Source: Azorinus chamasolen (lineage: Eukaryota; Mollusca; Bivalvia; Cardiida; Solecurtidae). Taken from it: DNA of 64,000 nucleotides. The position numbers and the translations under genes were made by a program. Shown piece after piece: positions 53,453-64,000 of this stretch. Within the stretch, counting starts at the first letter, position 1, and every line of letters begins with the position of its first letter. The DNA lies in assembly GCA_963576725.1 (NCBI GenBank), contig OY755241.1:26352853-26416852 (forward strand), written 5' to 3'. Below the pieces are notes generated by a model, which saw only the letters and a program-made list of their open reading frames with translations, ran no database searches and was not told where the DNA came from.

Positions 53453-55311
53453 AGTGAGTGAGTTGGGTTTTACGGCACCGCGACACTAAGTAGGTAATAT
53501 AGCGCCAATGACGAAAATTATGATGAATCAATGAAAATCAATAAAAAATCTCGATCAACGAGTATGTAAATCATTAAAATATACGAAGATGAAAATGTAG
53601 AAAGGAATACAGAAATAAAATAATAATAATAATAGAACTGGTTAAACAGATTTATATTTTAGAATAAAGACCAGTTTCTTTCAAAAACGAAATTATATTC
53701 TCGTACGGAACTGTATTAAATAACTGAATCAACAGAAAAGTATTTATGTCTTATTATAGAAAGGTCAATACATTCAATCAAAAAATGTTTTACTGTGTAT
53801 GGCTCTTGACAGAAGACACATTCTGGTGGAATTTTGCGCTTTAATAAATAGGAATGAGTAATATGAGAGTGTCCGATGCGACAGCGAGCTACGACCACCT
53901 CATCTCTTCGTACAGCTCTATAATTTAAAAGAGAATCACCAATGGTTGGTTTGATAGCATGTAGTTTATTGTTAACATTGCTGTCCCAAGAAACCTGCCA
54001 TTTGGAACATGTATGCTGTTTAATCAATGGTTTAATATCAGTGTATGGTATTTTGAAAACTGCCTCATTCAGATTCAGGGATGACTTGGCCGTTTTATCT
54101 GCCTCTTCATTTCCCCGAATTCCAACATGACTAGGTAGCCAACAGAAAACAATATTGTTCGACAGAGATAATTTATGGTGTTTAAGAAGAATTTGCTGAA
54201 CTAATGGGTTTTTCATATTTCTGTTGTTCAACGCTTAAAGAACAGAGAGCGAGTCTGAAAAAATTATGTATTTGTTCATATTTCGAACCGATATGAATCG
54301 AAGGGCAAGGTCAATTGCTTGGACTTCAGCTGTAAATATGGAAGATTTGTCGGGTAGTCTTTCTTTAGAGGTATGAAATTTACTGACAGATGCACAACCG
54401 ACTTTATTTTCATCTTTAGAACCATCAGTGTATATGGGAATATGGTCAGGATACTGTGATTTAAGTTCTTCAAATTCGGATTGAAATTCTAGTGCATTTG
54501 TAGAAGACTTTTGTTTTAAAGCCAGATGTAAGAAAACATTAGGTTGTTTGATAGTCCATGGCGCAATGGCCATGTTTGAAACTTTATGTTTCCTAACAGA
54601 ATCCATTCTCAGACCTGCCTCGTCAATTGCCGATCTAAGACGGAGACCGATAGGCTTTATAGCATTAGGTTTCCTTTCATAAAGCATTTCATATTTTCAA
54701 AAATTATTTCATTAGCAGGATTGGTAGGATTTGCCTTCACTTTAGTAACATAATTAAGAGCTAATTGCTCTCTCCGAATGTATAAAGATGGTTCATTTGC
54801 TTCTACTAAAAGACTTTCGATTGGTGAGGTCTTAAAAGCACCAAGGGAAAGCCGAAGTCCTTGATGGTGAATGGGGCCAAGAATCTTCAGGTAAGACTTT
54901 CTAGCTGATCCATATACAATGCTTCCATAGTCCAGTTTAGAACGAATTAATGATCGGTAAAGGCGCAGCAGCACTTTCCGATCAGCTCCCCAGTCAGTGT
55001 GAGCTAAAACTCGAAGAAGATTAAGAGATTTAAGACATTTTGTTTTCAAATGCTTAATATGAGGTATAAATGTTAACTTTTTGTCAAATATAAGTCCTAA
55101 AAATGTGGCTGATCAACCACAGGGATTTGAATATTATTAAGATTTAAAACGGGGTCTTGGTGACAATTTCGTAACTGACAAAAATGAACACATTGCGTTT
55201 TTGACGTTGAAAATTTAAAGCCATTCTCATTATTCCATGTTTCAAGTTTGTTGAGACATTGTTGAAGTTGTCTTTCAATAGTATGCATATTTTTGGAGCG
55301 ATAACATATTA
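53453..55311 (-). mobile_element. LINE-B copy B10, antisense, joined to P3 at its 5' side
   Basis: Tail GAGTGAGTGAGTTGGG at 53453, then 3' UTR and ORF2 back to the RT YxDD region (LICYRSKNMHTIERQLQQCL). Longest LINE-B coding segment here. Minus-strand pieces: ENGFKFSTSKTQCVHFCQLR, HTDWGADRKVLLRLYRSLIR, HIPIYTDGSKDENKVGCASV, IIFSDSLSVL, WLPSHVGIRGNEEADKTAKS and CVFCQEPYTVKHFLIEC. Stop near 54234 (TTAAAG context), frameshifts near 54700 and 55110, and a 12-bp loss at the 3' end (SVDS|VI). Inactive. Confidence 0.87.
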
Positions 55312-56280
55312 AACAAGAGGGCCATGATGGCCCTAAATCGCTCACCTGGCCTTATGGTTTCAGAGAAGAAGATTTTTAAAGATTTTCCTTTGAAAAACTG
55401 ATAAGCTCTGGGGCGGGCCATATTTGGTCCAGGGGTCATAATTTAAACAATCCTTGTAGAGGACCATAAGATGATGCTACATACTAAATACCAAAAGTCT
55501 AGGCCTTACAGTTTCAGAGAAGAAGATTTTTAAAGATTTTCCTATGAGAAACTGATAAGCCCTGGGGCGGGGCCATTTTTAGCCCGGGGGTCATAATTTG
55601 AACAATCTTTGTAGAGGACCGTTAGATGATGCTACATACCAAATATCAAAGGTCTAGGCCTTACGGTTTCAGAAAAGAAGATTTTTAAAGATTTTCCTAA
55701 GAAAAACTGATAAGCCCCAGGGCGGGGCCATCTTTGGTCCGGGGGACATAATTTGAACAATCTCTGTAGAGGACCATTAGATAATGCTACATACCAAATA
55801 TCAAAGGTCTAGGCCTTACGGTTTCAGAGAAGATTTTTAAAGATTTTCCTATAAGAAACTGATAAGCCCCGGGGCGGGGCCATTTTTGGCCCGGGGGTCA
55901 TAATTTGAACAATCTTTGTAGAGGACCATTAGATGATGCTACATACCAAATATCAAAGGTCTAGGCCTTACAGTTTCAGAGAGGAAGATTTTTAAAGATT
56001 TTCCTATGAGAAACTGATAAGCCCTGGGGCGGGGCCATTTTTGGCCCAGGGGTCATAATTTGAACAATCTTTGTAGAGGACCGTTAGATGATGCTACATA
56101 CCAAATATCAAAGGTCTAGGCCTTACGGTTTCAGAGGAGAAGATTTTTAAAGATTTTCCTAAGAAAAACTGATAAGCCCCAGGGCGGGGCCATTTTTGGT
56201 CCGGGGGACATAATTTGAACAATCTTTGTAGAGGACCATTAGATAATGCTACATACCAAATATCAAATGTCTAGGCCTTA
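55312..56280 (+). mobile_element. Pearl-like element P3, partial, six 155-bp units
   Basis: Starts AACAAGAGGGCCATGATGGC, CCTAAATCGCTCACC, the same left end as P2. Units of about 155 bp carry GAAACTGATAAGCCC, GGGGCGGGGCCATTTTTGG, AATTTGAACAATCTTTGTAG and CAAATATCAAAGGTCTAGGC, which matches P1 and not P2. The right terminal hairpin is missing: the element runs directly into LINE-A at about 56281. Confidence 0.8.
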
Positions 56281-56286
56281 GGCTTC

Positions 56287-58428
56287 TCAGTTGACACAAT
56301 TTGTTTTGGACTTGGAAAATTTAAAACCGTTTTCAGTAGCCCATTTTTGAGCTTTATCAATGGACTGTTGAAGTTGACGTTCAACAGTACGCATGTGTTT
56401 AGAACGGTAACAAATTAAAAAGTCATCAACATACAATGAACAGTCAGTGTCACTAGTAATAGATTTAACAATATTATTAATTTTAACATTAAATAGAGTG
56501 ACTGACAAAATACTTCCTTGTGGAACACCCATTTCCTGTTTTTGCATACCAGAAAGAGTAGTTCCAACACGGACTTGAAATTCCCTATCATTTAAAAAGT
56601 TTTCAATAAAAACTGGAAGTCGACCTTTAAGTCCAGATTCATGAAGGTCTTTCATTATGCCATACTTCCAAGTTGTATCGTAAGCTTTCTCAAGATCAAA
56701 GAAGACAGCAACTAAGTGCTCCTTCTTGATGAAAGCTTCACGAATAAATGTTTCCAACCTAACTAAATGATCATTTGTACTTCTTTGGCTCCTGAATCCA
56801 CTTTGATACTCCGTAATGAGGTTGTTGGATTCAAGATACCAAACAAGTCTTGCGTTAATCATGCGCTCTAAAGTTTTACATACGCAGCTCGTCAAGGCTA
56901 TAGGACGATAATTATTTGGATCTGTATTATCTTTCCCTGGTTTTGGAACAGGAATAACTGTAGCCTGTTTCCAAAACTTGGGCAATTTACCACTTGACCA
57001 TATATGGTTAAAAATATCTAAAAGAACATGCATACAAATTGAGGGCAAGTGTTTAAGGAATTGATAATGAATGTCATCAGGTCCAACAGCTGTATCGTGC
57101 GATTTATTAAGAGCATCAAACAGTTCTCTCTCAGTAAAAGGTAAATTGTAGCTTTCAGTGTTGTGAGAAGTAAAATTAAGTTTTTCCTTTTCTTTAGTCT
57201 TTTTTATATGTCTAAATTCAGGAGTGGACTTAGCTGATGAAGAGTTTTTAGCAAAAGCATCAGCTAAGGAATTGGCTATATCTTTTACATCTGTTATTTT
57301 TTTATCATCTGCATTTAAATGTCCAAAAGAGGATTTACCTTTACCACTTATTTTACGCACCATATCCCATACCTTCTTTACTGATGAACGACAATTTAAT
57401 TTAGAAACATATTTCTTCCAAGACTGTGATTTTACAGTCTTGATAGTACGACGAGCTTTAGCCCTAAATACTTTAAAATGATTTAAATTATCCTGAGTAG
57501 GACTGACTTTAAATTTTCTAAGAGCTGCTTTACGCTTTCTAATAGCCTCCTTACATTCATCATCATACCACGGTTTAGGAGGTTTCTTTGGGTTTGATGA
57601 GGACTTTGGAATGCATTCTTCTGCCACTGAATATAAAATGGATGTAAATGTTTCAATGGGGTCATCACTATTTTCAAATACATCTGATCTAATCTTTTCC
57701 CTACACAATATTTCAAACTTTTCCCAATTTGCTTTCTTGAGTTTCCAGCGAGGAACACATTCCTCGACTGGAGAAGCAATATGGTTTAGAAATATTGGAA
57801 AGTGGTCACTTCCACATAGGTCGTCACCAACTTTCCAATCATAATCCAAGTAAATGGTTGGGTAACAAATAGAAAGATCAATGCAAGTAAAAGTTCCTGA
57901 TGCCGGGTGAAGATAGGTTGGGGACTTATTGTTGGAGATGCATAAATCGTGCTCACCAACAAAATCCTCAACAATTTTACCTAAAGCATTAGTATTTGTA
58001 GATCCCCATAGAGGATTATGGCTATTAAAATCCCCTAACAATATAAATGGGGCAGGCAATTGTTCAACAAGGGAGTCAAGTTCTTTCTTGTCAACTGTTG
58101 TCCTTGGCGGAATATAAATAGAACAAAATGTAATGACCTTATGAAGGGTGACACTGACAGTAACAACTTGTAAATTAGTTTTAATAGGTAAAAGACTATG
58201 AACAACAGAGTTGTTCACAATAATTGATGAGCCGCCAGCAGCTCTTTCACCATCGTTAAAAATATGATTATAAATAGAATAATTTCTAAAGTTGACTTGA
58301 TCAGTGTCCTTCAAGAATGTTTCTTGAAGACACATTATGGCCGGGTCATATTTATTCAGCAACAGAAGAATTTCATTATAATTTGCCTTAAGTCCTCTAC
58401 AATTCCATTGTATTACGCAGTTTTTCAT
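56287..58428 (-). pseudogene. LINE-A ORF2, N-terminal 713 codons (endonuclease and RT), copy A9
   Basis: Open from MKNCVIQWNCRGLKANYNEI through the endonuclease (LQETFLK, LLGDFNSHNPLWGS, SDHFPIF) and RT (NNYRPIALTSCVCKTLERMI, VFFDLEKAYDTTW, MGVPQGSILSVTLF, YVDDFLICYRSKHM), then runs off at KSKTNC where A9 is truncated. All catalytic residues of endonuclease and RT are visible; thumb, RNase H and knuckle are absent. The long antisense frames in this region are shadows. Confidence 0.9.
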
Positions 58429-58457
58429 TATTGATTAATGAAAATATATATATTTAG

Positions 58458-59708
58458 TTAGGTTGGAGGCTTAACAGGAACAATCTTTGATTTGTCTTTT
58501 TTCTTTTTTGGGGATTTGGAAGAAGGCACAATGGATGTATGTACATCCATCACTTCTTCCTCATCCAAGCTGCTATAAGTGTTGTGCAGCTTTACAGGAT
58601 TCCCTTTACCATTTGGTAAAGGATCAACACTGTTGGGTTTTGTTTTAGAGATAGAGTTTTCCTGACTCTGAGGCGATCCCTGGGTCGCCTGACAAGCCAT
58701 GTCAGACTTGCCGGAGACGGCAGAGTCAGAAATCTGTTTGTAGTTTGGCGCACCGTGTGGCCAGGTGATGATTGTCTGAGTTTCAGCGTTCTTAGTTTGG
58801 ATTTTATTTTCCTTCACCTTATCTGCATAAGATGAGCCCGCAACTGTGGAAGGTTTTGAGGCTTCCACAATTTTACGGGCTTCAGGAAAGGAAATATTCT
58901 GTAGAACTCTAATTCTCTGAATTTCCTTTTCCTGCTTCCACTTTGCACACTCCTTCGAGTGAATAAAGTGATCCCCTTTGCAGTTAAAACACTGCACAGG
59001 GTTTTCACAGGTCGAGGAATCATGATCTTCCTGACCACAACGGGCACATACTGGTTTCTTGGTACACTTGTCCTTGTGATGACCAAACCTCTGACAGTTA
59101 AAACACCGAAGAGGATTTGGAATGAAAGGGTCAACATCGATGCTTAAGTAGCCACATTTGAGTCTTGGTGGAACAAACGGGACGTTAAACTTAAGTATGA
59201 AAGTATTGGTTACTATTTCTCTACCTTCTCTAACAAACTTAATTCGTTTAACCTCCGTAACATTCTGATTACTAAGTTCTGCTAGCATTTCTTCCTCATT
59301 GGTGTGCTGAAGATCACGGCTTCGCACAACTCCTTTACTGAAATTCAAGGACTGGTGAGGAGACACCTGTATAGAGATACCAGCAAACACTTTACTCTTG
59401 AGTAGGTTATCAGATTGTTGTTTTTTATTACATTCCACCAAAATTTTCCCTGATCGTAAAACTTTGACATCCTTTGGCTCACCTGCCAAACCCTGCAGTG
59501 CTTTCGTAACTGCAAAGGGTGACAACTTTGCCAGAGATTGGTCATCGTTTACCGTACAAAGTACCAAGAATCTTGGCCAATAATTGGTTGTTTGATTCTG
59601 TGAAGTAGTTGTTTCACGGTCAGACTCCGATGACTCAGAATCCTTCCGTGACCTTTTGAAAGTATTAGTTTTGTTTGAATTTGAGCGTTTTTTGGCGGGG
59701 GTTGCCAT
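58458..59708 (-). CDS. LINE-A ORF1, gag-like zinc-knuckle protein (416 aa), copy A9
   Basis: Intact second copy of ORF1. Same layout as A8: basic Ser-rich start (KKRSNSNKTNTFKRSRKDSE), conserved middle domain (NYWPRFLVLCTVN ... NVPFVPPRLKCGYL), three CCHC-type knuckles (CFNCQRFGHHKDKC, CARCGQEDHDSSTC, CFNCKGDHFIHSKEC) and a Lys-rich tail. It differs from A8 by scattered substitutions and a 2-residue length change near residue 35, mainly conservative in the middle domain, which suggests the family was recently under coding selection. 29 bp separate its stop from ORF2. Confidence 0.92.
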   Translation of the reverse strand: MATPAKKRSNSNKTNTFKRSRKDSESSESDRETTTSQNQTTNYWPRFLVLCTVNDDQSLAKLSPFAVTKALQGLAGEPKDVKVLRSGKILVECNKKQQSDNLLKSKVFAGISIQVSPHQSLNFSKGVVRSRDLQHTNEEEMLAELSNQNVTEVKRIKFVREGREIVTNTFILKFNVPFVPPRLKCGYLSIDVDPFIPNPLRCFNCQRFGHHKDKCTKKPVCARCGQEDHDSSTCENPVQCFNCKGDHFIHSKECAKWKQEKEIQRIRVLQNISFPEARKIVEASKPSTVAGSSYADKVKENKIQTKNAETQTIITWPHGAPNYKQISDSAVSGKSDMACQATQGSPQSQENSISKTKPNSVDPLPNGKGNPVKLHNTYSSLDEEEVMDVHTSIVPSSKSPKKKKDKSKIVPVKPPT

Positions 59709-60359
59709 GGCGCTTAATTATATTTCATCACCCATGCTCCCCACCCACCTCGGAGTCCAACAAGGGGATGTCTTCGGGATATCTCCAGCAAAAACACCAG
59801 GGTTACATGGGTGATATACTCAGATAAATAGCAAAGTCGAGCCAACGCCGTACCTCCAATGCGCTACCGCTAAATAGAACACCTTCTGGCCAATAGGTTA
59901 ATCGACGCAGGAATCGCTGGTCAACCATACACAAAATCTACCTGATTAGCCCTAAAAACCACCGCCTTCAAGGATACTTCAGAACAAAGTTAACATTAGC
60001 TACACTAATGAAATGTATTAAAATAAAAATAGCATGTCATTTAAAAGAAAAATGACGAACTCTAAGATATGAAGTATCCTTGGGCAAGACATGGTAAGCC
60101 GATTGATCAGACTGGGCCAGGCCTGACCGCTCGTCTGCGCCCAGGTTAAGGGCCAAAGCAGTGTGTTGCATCAAGAGGTCATACGCTCTGAGACCTCTTT
60201 TGCTCAACTACCAGGATCCCATCACCTGGTCGATTCGAGTCGCAACCCACGGCAAACAGGTTGCTCCTATTCGGGGGGATCTTACCCCTCTGCAGGAGAT
60301 GCAGCTGGCGAATTCTAACCCCCGCCAGCAGGGGGGTGTTGAAGGTGAATCAGTGTAGC

Positions 60360-60510
60360 TGTTTTAGAAGGCATAGAAACAGATCTGTCAAATTCCATTA
60401 GCAAATAACAGACACTGATCCTACAGGAGCCACCTTATCTGGGTCTACTCTGTTTGCAGATGCATGAAAACAAGTTTATATGAGGGAAATTAAGGGTTAA
60501 ATGAACAACT
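60360..60510. mobile_element. Hairpin-MITE remnant
   Basis: Contains TCCTACAGGAGCCACCTTAT, CTGGGTCTACTCTGTTTGC and an end TTAAGGGTTAA. The first half of the hairpin is worn away. Confidence 0.5.
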
Positions 60511-60618
60511 CCAGATCCTTCAGTTCAAAGGTTACAGCGCTCGGCAGTAAAATCTCTCCAGGTCAATGCATGACTCTTAACTCTTTGCATGCTAGTGGTG
60601 AAACTGTGATTACCTATG

Positions 60619-60683
60619 CAAACAGTTTGGATCCAGATGAGAGGCCGCATACTGCAGCGTCTCATCAGGATCCAAACTGTTTG
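60619..60683. repeat. 24-bp-arm hairpin
   Basis: CAAACAGTTTGGATCCAGAT with GAGA pairs with TCTCATCAGGATCCAAACTG with TTTG; one mismatch, 17-bp loop. It resembles the central hairpin of the MITE family. A shorter relative lies at 36978-37022. Confidence 0.7.
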
Positions 60684-61329
60684 TCATCTTAACCATATTT
60701 TTGCAATAAAAAGAAAGTAAGTTTAATTTAAGAATTGAAGCAGATGACAATAACTTTTTGTTGCAGACGAAACATTAAAGGCATTTTGACCTATTAACCC
60801 CAGTGTGTAGTGTTAGTGATAGCTAGATGTTACATGGTGTCTTCCAATGTCTCTCAAATTAGATGTGAGAGATATTGGAAAGTAACAATTCAGCCAATCA
60901 AGGAAAATGACCACCGTCTAGACTTTTGATCTGGGTCCAAACCCAACTGATGTAAGTCATGGTAATGTTTAAGAAAACTGTGAAAACATGATTATGCAAT
61001 GGCCCAACTGATATAAGTCATGGTAATTCTTAAGAAAACATGATAATGCATTTGCCCCCCTAACAATGATAGGTGTTAAAATTACTACTGCTGCCCAAAA
61101 AAGCATCTTAAATATAACATTTTTATATAAAATTTGATGACAACACATTAAAAAGTCCTAAAATGTCTGAATTTTGTATGATATTAATGAAATAACTGAG
61201 TAAATATAACTTAATTATAACAATAGACGTAACTCTTCTCAATTTCAATTGTTAAAAATACTAATGACCCGTTTAATTGAATTATCATGAGATATTCACA
61301 CCTAGATCTAGAATTATTTCTAAACACCT

Positions 61330-61727
61330 ATTAACCCTTAACCTATTTGCTTTGACAAAAATTGATCTGGGACTACTCTTGTTTGCTAATGCTTAAAAAA
61401 TTGTTATTGCCATAAATAGAAGTTTTAGCTTTGAAAAAAACTGTAAAATCAAATCTATATCTTGTCAAATGTAAACAGAGCAGACCCTGATCAGACAGCT
61501 TCTATAGCAGCCTTCTGATCTAGTCTACTCTTATTTTTAATGTGTAAAACACATTATTTCTCTGAAGAGAAGTTTTTGCTTTGACAAAAACTGTAGAATC
61601 CGATCTATATTGTGTCAAAAGAAACAGAGAAGACCCAGATCAGACAGCTTCCGTAGGAGTCGTCTGATCTGAGTCTACTCTGTTTGCTAATGCATGAAAA
61701 CAGCTTTATATGAGGGAAAGGGTTAAA
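61330..61727. mobile_element. Hairpin-MITE copies, tandem or nested
   Basis: Left end TTAACCCTTAACC at about 61332 and right end GAGGGAAAGGGTTAA at 61711-61725. Two hairpins inside: near 61483-61525 (CTGATCAGACAGCTTCTATA) and 61630-61685 (CCCAGATCAGACAGCTTCCG ... GGAGTCGTCTGATCTGAG). The repeated GTCTACTCT / TTTGCTTTGACAAAAACTGT blocks suggest duplication. 60684-61329 is otherwise AT-rich without a supported gene. Confidence 0.6.
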
Positions 61728-61730
61728 CGA

Positions 61731-63155
61731 TTTTTATACGCCCCCGAAGGGTCGTATTATGTTATGGTCTCCATCGTCTGGCTGGGTGTCCGTCCGTCCG
61801 TCCGTTAGCAAATTCGTGTCCTGGCTATAACTTACTCATTTTTTCTCCGATTTTCAAAATTCTTTCACACAAATGTTCAGTATCACTTGAAGGTGTGTCG
61901 CGTACAAAACCCAATTGTGAACTTTCAAGGTCAAGGTCACAAATAGGGCGTTAGCAATTTTCGTGTCCTTGGTAAAACTTACTCATCTTTTCACCAATTT
62001 TCAAAATTCTTTCACACGTATGTTCAGTATCACTTGAAGGTGTGTCGCGTACAAAACCCAATGGTGAACTTTCAAGGTCAAGGTCACAAATAGGGCGTTA
62101 GCAATTCTGTCCGTCCGTTAGCAAATTCGTGTCCTGGCTATAACTTACTCATTTTTTCTCCGATTTTCAAAATTCTTTCACACAAATGTTCAGTATCACT
62201 TGAAGGTGTGTCGCGTACAAAACCCAATTGTGAACTTTCAAGGTCAAGGTCACAAGTCTGGCTGGGTGTCCGTCCGTCCGTCCGTCCGTTAGCAAATTCG
62301 TGTCCTGGCTATAACTTACTCATTTTTTCTCCGATTTTCAAAATTCTTTCACACAAATGTTCAGTATCACTTGAAGGTGTGTCGCGTACAAAACCCAATT
62401 GTGAACTTTCAAGGTCAAGGTCACAAATAGGGCGTTAGCAATTTTCGTGTCCTTGGTAAAACTTACTCATCTTTTCACCAATTTTCAAAATTCTTTCACA
62501 CGTATGTTCAGTATCACTTGAAGGTGTGTCGCGTACAAAACCCAATGGTGAACTTTCAAGGTCAAGGTCACAAATAGGGCGTTAGCAATTCTGTCCGTCC
62601 GTTAGCAAATTCGTGTCCTGGCTATAACTTACTCATTTTTTCTCCGATTTTCAAAATTCTTTCACACAAATGTTCAGTATCACTTGAAGGTGTGTCGCGT
62701 ACAAAACCCAATTGTGAACTTTCAAGGTCAAGGTCACAAATAGGGCGTTAGCAATTTTCGTGTCCTTGGTAAAACTTACTCATCTTTTCACCAATTTTCA
62801 AAATTCTTTCACACGTATGTTCAGTATCACTTGAAGGTGTGTCGCGTACAAAACCCAATGGTGAACTTTCAAGGTCAAGGTCACAAATAGGGCGTTAGCA
62901 ATTCTGTCCGTCCGTTAGCAAATTCGTGTCCTGGCTATAACTTACTCATTTTTTCTCCGATTTTCAAAATTCTTTCACACATATGTTCAGTATCACTTGA
63001 AGGTGTGTCGCGTACAAAACCCAATTGTGAACTTTCAAGGTCAAGGTCACAAATAGGGCTTCAGTATCACTTGAAGGTGTGTTGCATACAAAACCCAATT
63101 GTGAACTTTCAAGGTCAAGGTCACAAATAGAGCGTTAGCAAATTTTGTGTCCTGG
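61731..63155 (-). repeat. Tandem family R, 315-bp higher-order unit, with terminal hairpin
   Basis: Starts at a hairpin (ATACGCCC-CCGAA-GGGTCGTAT) followed by GTGTCCGTCCGTCCGTCCG. Then come alternating ~160-bp subunits: type a (CTGGCTATAACTTACTCATT, CACACAAATGTTC, CCCAATTGTGAAC) and type b (CTTGGTAAAACTTACTCATC, CACACGTATGTTC, CCCAATGGTGAAC). Each ends in TCAAGGTCAAGGTCACAAAT. The a+b pair (about 315 bp) repeats four times, with one extra a unit near 62265. Minus orientation is assigned by analogy with P elements, where the hairpin is the 3' end. Non-coding. Confidence 0.8.
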
Positions 63156-64000
63156 CTGTAGCTAACTAGACCTACATCATTACCTTTAAGGTCAGTCATA
63201 TTTGAAGGTGAAAGGTTAAACGCACTTATGTCAATTCAGTAATTCAGGAGGTACACATAACATGTCTATAGCTTAAAAGAAGCATTTCCAGTTTTTACAT
63301 TACAATACTATTGATGTTTTTTTTTTCATATCCTTTATTTGAATAAAAATATGGGTTCAGAGTGTTAGCAGTTTTTACATTAGATTACAAGCCAAATCAT
63401 GTCCATATCATGTCCATATTTTTGTTATATAATGTTATTGCCTTGCCAAGGAGTATTTTCAGTACCTTTACCACCACATCGGATACAGAGACCACACAAA
63501 AAGGTAACAAACTACATGTAGTGTACAATCTGCTTTGATGAATGGTTTGTAGTGTAGCTAATTGTATTTAGGCATGCATGTAAATAAGGTGCCAATTATA
63601 TTATACAACTGGTTTTTAATTTTAATTAATATCGAACATTCTAATTCAACTAAAACCAACTTGTGCAATTCAGATAGAAAACATTTTTAGTATTTAATTT
63701 TGTCATCTTCATTTTAACATGAATATGTTGAAAACCAGTTGTATCAATATAATGAAGTGACGCCTCCACGTGGTGGCACCGTCAACAGGCATGCTTGAGG
63801 CTAGAGAGCACCATGTAATCTGTGTAGCACCAAAACATTCATCCTGTGTTTCTAACCTCTCAAACATGTTGTGTCATAACACACACAACCAACAGTATAC
63901 CATACCTAACTGGTTCTCTTTTGTTATGATACAATGTGTTTAGCTGTTGTCAATGTAATGTATACTTAAATATAACTTTCTTTTGCTTTGTGTTTTCTAA
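63156..64000. other. AT-rich flank with a small inverted repeat
   Basis: ATACAACTGGTTTTTAA (63603-63619) pairs with AAAACCAGTTGTAT (63732-63745), a weak MITE-like pair. No gene identified up to the window end. Confidence 0.4.

Larger units (their letters stand above)
56281..60343 (-). mobile_element. LINE-A copy A9, antisense, 5'-complete, 3' half missing
   Basis: The 5' end at about 60343 (CCCTGCTGGCGGGGG on the minus strand) matches A8. 5' UTR, complete ORF1 and ORF2 up to the RT region follow. ORF2 breaks off at CQLR codons next to P3, with a 10-bp deletion. It therefore lacks the thumb, RNase H and tail. No LINE-B tail in its UTR. Confidence 0.9.

Overview
This is a repeat-dominated piece of an animal nuclear genome, most likely a bivalve mollusc. 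The sequence is AT-rich and intron-like. It has no operons and no ribosome binding sites. Its repeats resemble molluscan ones: I/Nimb-like LINEs ending in (ATTC)n or (ACTC)n, 'pearl'-like elements with a tandem core and a terminal hairpin, and CAAGGTCA-rich tandem repeats. The species assignment is an inference; no search was possible.

Layout. 1-6938: satellite array of 102-bp monomers organised as a ~1.94-kb higher-order repeat. 7.1-10.8 kb: decayed coding fragments (an OB-fold-like piece, a TTF-type zinc-finger-like piece and an FFPNGKSS-type piece) mixed with LINE tails. 11.4-12.9 kb: LINE-B tail and tandem family Q. 14.1-20.0 kb: one LINE-A copy (A1) carrying three nested insertions (pearl-like P1, LINE-B, repeat F2). 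20.4-25.6 kb: LINE-B fragment, F2 foldback, and a long inverted-repeat element split by a non-autonomous hAT element. 25.8-28.0 kb: LINE-A copy A2 with a 598-codon ORF. 28.3-31 kb: hairpin MITEs, an intact RING-finger ORF and a broken relative of it. 31-36 kb: a coiled-coil ORF region duplicated around an antisense LINE-A. 37.8-40.0 kb: three rearranged LINE-A pieces. 40394-46295: full-length LINE-A (A8) with target-site duplication, ORF1 intact and ORF2 with one stop. 46.4 kb: a short host-like exon on the minus strand. 46.7-55.3 kb: LINE-B copies and a 4.9-kb pearl-like element (P2). 55.3-60.3 kb: partial pearl-like P3 fused to a 5'-complete antisense LINE-A (A9). 60.4-61.7 kb: hairpin MITE remnants. 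61.7-63.2 kb: tandem family R.

Two related LINE families explain most coding sequence. Both have ORF1 (a zinc-knuckle RNA-binding protein, documented in A) and ORF2 (APE endonuclease, reverse transcriptase, RNase H, C-terminal CCHC knuckle). They share a short 3' motif (GCCGTAAAAC) but end in different tetranucleotide repeats. Many insertions are only 20-200 bp of 3' tail, yet still have target-site duplications. The least ordinary features are: three tandem-core families sharing a GACGGAC linker and terminal hairpin; a pearl-like insertion with an exact empty site; ultra-short LINE tail insertions; and the C4C4 RING ORF with its decayed neighbours.
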